Source: Chloroflexota bacterium
Lineage (GTDB): Bacteria; Chloroflexota; Anaerolineae; UBA4142; SHND01
Assembly (NCBI GenBank): GCA_004295045.1
Contig: SHND01000017.1
Coordinates: 1-64,000 of the forward strand
DNA: 64,000 bases
Reading direction: 5' to 3'
The translations under genes and the position numbers were made by a program. Shown piece by piece: positions 62,038 to 64,000 of the stretch (position 1 is the stretch's first letter; each line of letters begins with the position of its first letter). The notes beneath the pieces are model-generated. The model searched no databases. It worked only from the letters and a program-made list of their open reading frames with translations, and was not told the DNA's origin.

Positions 62038-63531
62038 ATGGATCAGGCGACGATTGTAACTCATACACTGCCACAGCGCACCGCGCGAGAGAATGCGCTG
62101 ACGAATATCCGCGCGCTGCCATTACTGCTTGCACTCATTACGCTGGCGCTCGGACTGGTTTATCTGGCAGTTATCCCTCCGTGGGCTGGACCTGACGAGC
62201 CGCGTCATTTTGAATATGTCGCGTTGTTGAGCTTGAAGGGTTGGTTCGTGGACTATGACGATGTGAACCCTGCGGTGATGAACGAGATCATTCGCTCGAT
62301 GGATGCGGTGAATTATTGGAAGTGGGGCGTATCGCAGTGGAAACGCACCACGCCCGGCGAACTCCCCGCAGATTTTGCCGCCATCTATGGCGGCGGCGCA
62401 CATCAACTGCACCAACCGCCGCTCGCGTATCTGTTATATCTCCTGCCGTATAAATTATTCGCCGATGGCGGAATCCGCACACAGCTCTACGCGATGCGCT
62501 TGGTTTCGATTCTCCTGAACATTGTCGTGGTGCTTGCCGCGTACGTCGCCGGACGCGAACTTTTTCGTCAAGGCAAGGATGTGACCGATCCGACGATGGC
62601 GCTTGCGATTCCTGTGTTTGTGATGTTGCTGCCGCAGCATCTCTTTTTGCACAGCATCGTGATGAACGACCATCTCGCCGAAGCTGCGCTCGCGTGGATG
62701 ATTGCAATCCTGACGCGCACGCTTCGTCTGGGATTTTCGATCCCGCGCCTGCTGACCATGCTGGCGTTGGTCGCCCTCGGCGTTGCAAGCAAACGCACGG
62801 CGTTGTACGGCGTTGCGATTCTCGGGTTTGCATTTTTGGTATGCGTACTTGTGCGTTGGGGAGAAAGACGCGCAGCGCCCGCGCAAAAAAGTATATGGCT
62901 CGCGGGAACGGTGATTGTGTTGTCGCTCGGCGCAATCGGCGCGCTGTGGACATGGAATTGGCTGGTGTCGAGTCAGCCGCAATTCGTGGATTATGTTTTG
63001 CGTGTTTTTTTGTTTTTGCCCTCCCAAGAATTTCCCTTTCAACTGGACGCGCGCGTCATTGAACCCGGCGCGATGCCTTTGTATCTGAGTTATCTCAAGT
63101 ACATGTTCATCAGCACGTGGGGACATTTTGGTTGGATGAACGTCACGCTCGGAGTGTGGGCGTATTATGGTTTTGCGCTCCTCTCGGTCGCGGCGTTCAT
63201 CGGACTCGCTTGGTTTGCCGTGCGCGATTTTCCAAAACTTGTCATGACACAACGCGCGACGCTCGTGGTTTTTGCTTTTAGCGTACTGGCGTCTCTCTTT
63301 TTGATCATTGCAGTTCAGGTGCGTTATTGGGATTTGGGCTGGGGCGGTGATCCGCAAGGTCGTTATCTTTTCCCCGTACTGATTCCGCTTGCAACCTTGT
63401 TTTTGATCGGCACGCGCGCATTCATTCCGCGCGCGCGTTACATGCTTTGGTTCGGTGGCTTGGTTGGCGCGATGGTTTTGTACAATCTAATCGTTCTGGG
63501 ATTTTTTATCGTCCCGTTTTATCGGGCGTGA
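62038..63531 (+). CDS. DUF2142-like membrane glycosyltransferase
   Basis: 497 residues with about eleven helices. The first periplasmic loop contains AVIPPWAGPDEPRHFEYV (the P-D-E-x-x-H-F-x-Y of DUF2142 and of GT39/ArnT-type polyprenyl-dependent transferases), then GGGAHQLHQPPLAYLL. It would transfer a lipid-linked sugar on the outer face of the membrane. Confidence 0.78.
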   Translation: MDQATIVTHTLPQRTARENALTNIRALPLLLALITLALGLVYLAVIPPWAGPDEPRHFEYVALLSLKGWFVDYDDVNPAVMNEIIRSMDAVNYWKWGVSQWKRTTPGELPADFAAIYGGGAHQLHQPPLAYLLYLLPYKLFADGGIRTQLYAMRLVSILLNIVVVLAAYVAGRELFRQGKDVTDPTMALAIPVFVMLLPQHLFLHSIVMNDHLAEAALAWMIAILTRTLRLGFSIPRLLTMLALVALGVASKRTALYGVAILGFAFLVCVLVRWGERRAAPAQKSIWLAGTVIVLSLGAIGALWTWNWLVSSQPQFVDYVLRVFLFLPSQEFPFQLDARVIEPGAMPLYLSYLKYMFISTWGHFGWMNVTLGVWAYYGFALLSVAAFIGLAWFAVRDFPKLVMTQRATLVVFAFSVLASLFLIIAVQVRYWDLGWGGDPQGRYLFPVLIPLATLFLIGTRAFIPRARYMLWFGGLVGAMVLYNLIVLGFFIVPFYRA

Positions 63532-63542
63532 GAGGGGGAGGC

Positions 63543-64000
63543 ATGAAAAAATTTTTGGTTGTAGGACGGTGGCTTGCGCTATGCGGCGTGATATGCCTTG
63601 TGGGTTTGACAATGGCGTACGCCGCGCCGGCGCGCGCGCGGGGGGAAAACACAAATTCGCACGAAACTGCGCGCGTCGCACTTGCGCCGCACGCGGTAAC
63701 CGACGTGACATCGTTGTTTGGTTTGGACGAAGGCGGCGTATTGAGGAACGATGCCAATGCGCGCGCGCTCGCTGTATCGTCCGGCGTACATTCCGCCCGA
63801 ATGATGGTGAGTTGGAATGCAATTGAAAATACGCAAGGCGTCTACGATTTCACCGCGACCGATGAGACAATCAATACTATTTTAGCATCGGGTTTGACGC
63901 CAATCATTTACATTGCCCACAATCCACCCTGGGCAGCCAATTTGCCTTGCGGTCCGATTGATACAAATGATTCCGCGATCTTGACCGCGTTCGGAAATTT
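63543..64000 (+). CDS. Secreted glycoside-hydrolase-like protein (partial)
   Basis: Starts at ATG 63543 after GGGGGAGG and runs off the window. A signal peptide (KKFLVVGRWLALCGVICLV, then AYAAPARA) precedes a TIM-barrel-like beginning: ARMMVSWNAIENTQGVYDFT, INTILASGLTPIIYIAHNPP and WAANLPCG. This is typical of GH39/GH5-like secreted hydrolases. Only 152 codons are visible, so the family and catalytic acids cannot be confirmed. Confidence 0.7.
   Translation, partial: MKKFLVVGRWLALCGVICLVGLTMAYAAPARARGENTNSHETARVALAPHAVTDVTSLFGLDEGGVLRNDANARALAVSSGVHSARMMVSWNAIENTQGVYDFTATDETINTILASGLTPIIYIAHNPPWAANLPCGPIDTNDSAILTAFGN

Noticed and set aside
1..64000. Intact insertion sequence or prophage
   Set aside because: No transposase, integrase or phage structural gene is visible in any frame; only small palindromic elements were found.

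Overview
The window reads as a continuous bacterial chromosome segment, about half G+C and very rich in GCGC words, dominated by a large cell-surface polysaccharide locus. The best guess for the source is a Chloroflexota (Anaerolineae-like) bacterium. The reasons are the giant MalT-like ATPase with a C-terminal BTAD output domain, a DUF5317-like membrane protein beside an NHLP-clan (Os1348-like) small protein, fused FAD oxidoreductase/GcvT enzymes, and many short word-like tandem repeats. This assignment is inference from gene families; there is no rRNA or marker phylogeny in the window.

Layout. (1) 1-29.5 kb, all on the + strand: Wzt-type ABC ATPase, then tightly packed and often overlapping glycosyltransferases (GT2, GT4), SAM methyltransferases, a GNAT, a CmcI-like enzyme, a polysaccharide deacetylase, a formyltransferase, two Wzy/O-antigen-ligase-like membrane proteins, and a WlbA/WlbB/WlbC-like trio for a diacetamido-uronic acid sugar. 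An AbiEi/AbiEii toxin-antitoxin pair is embedded at 15.8-17.3 kb. (2) 29.7-34.9 kb, a signalling module: STAND/TPR/BTAD regulator, a promoter with SARP-like heptamer direct repeats, a 40-residue membrane peptide ending in CxxC, a DUF5317-like protein, an NHLP-clan protein and a soluble histidine kinase, closed by a strong terminator. (3) 34.9-43 kb: a two-gene cassette (FAD/GcvT fusion plus APH/choline-kinase-like enzyme) present twice in inverted orientation, invaded by hairpin elements and tandem word repeats, several in frame inside the enzymes. (4) 43-46.7 kb: a patatin-like lipase and a membrane-anchored CHAT protease, a possible immunity or cell-death pair. (5) 46.8-52.7 kb: transketolase, a Wzc/CpsD-like tyrosine autokinase and a secreted or anchored beta-propeller protein. 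(6) 52.7-54.8 kb: a decayed RHS polymorphic-toxin locus on the minus strand. (7) 54.9-64 kb: glutamine-dependent NAD synthase, a branched palindromic element, a flippase-like membrane protein, two GT4s, the polyprenyl-phosphate glycosylphosphotransferase that would start repeat-unit synthesis, a DUF2142-like membrane glycosyltransferase, and the start of a secreted glycoside-hydrolase-like protein cut by the window end.

How it works together (inference): the phosphotransferase near 60.6 kb would start lipid-linked glycans; the GT2/GT4 and modifying enzymes would extend and decorate them; the Wzy-like proteins and the ABC ATPase would polymerise or export them; the Wzc-like kinase would control chain length. 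The signalling module between the main cluster and the metabolic cassettes is the most system-like part of the window not explained by textbook pathways. The most unusual sequence-level feature is the repeated acceptance of tandem word repeats and one palindromic element as in-frame coding sequence.
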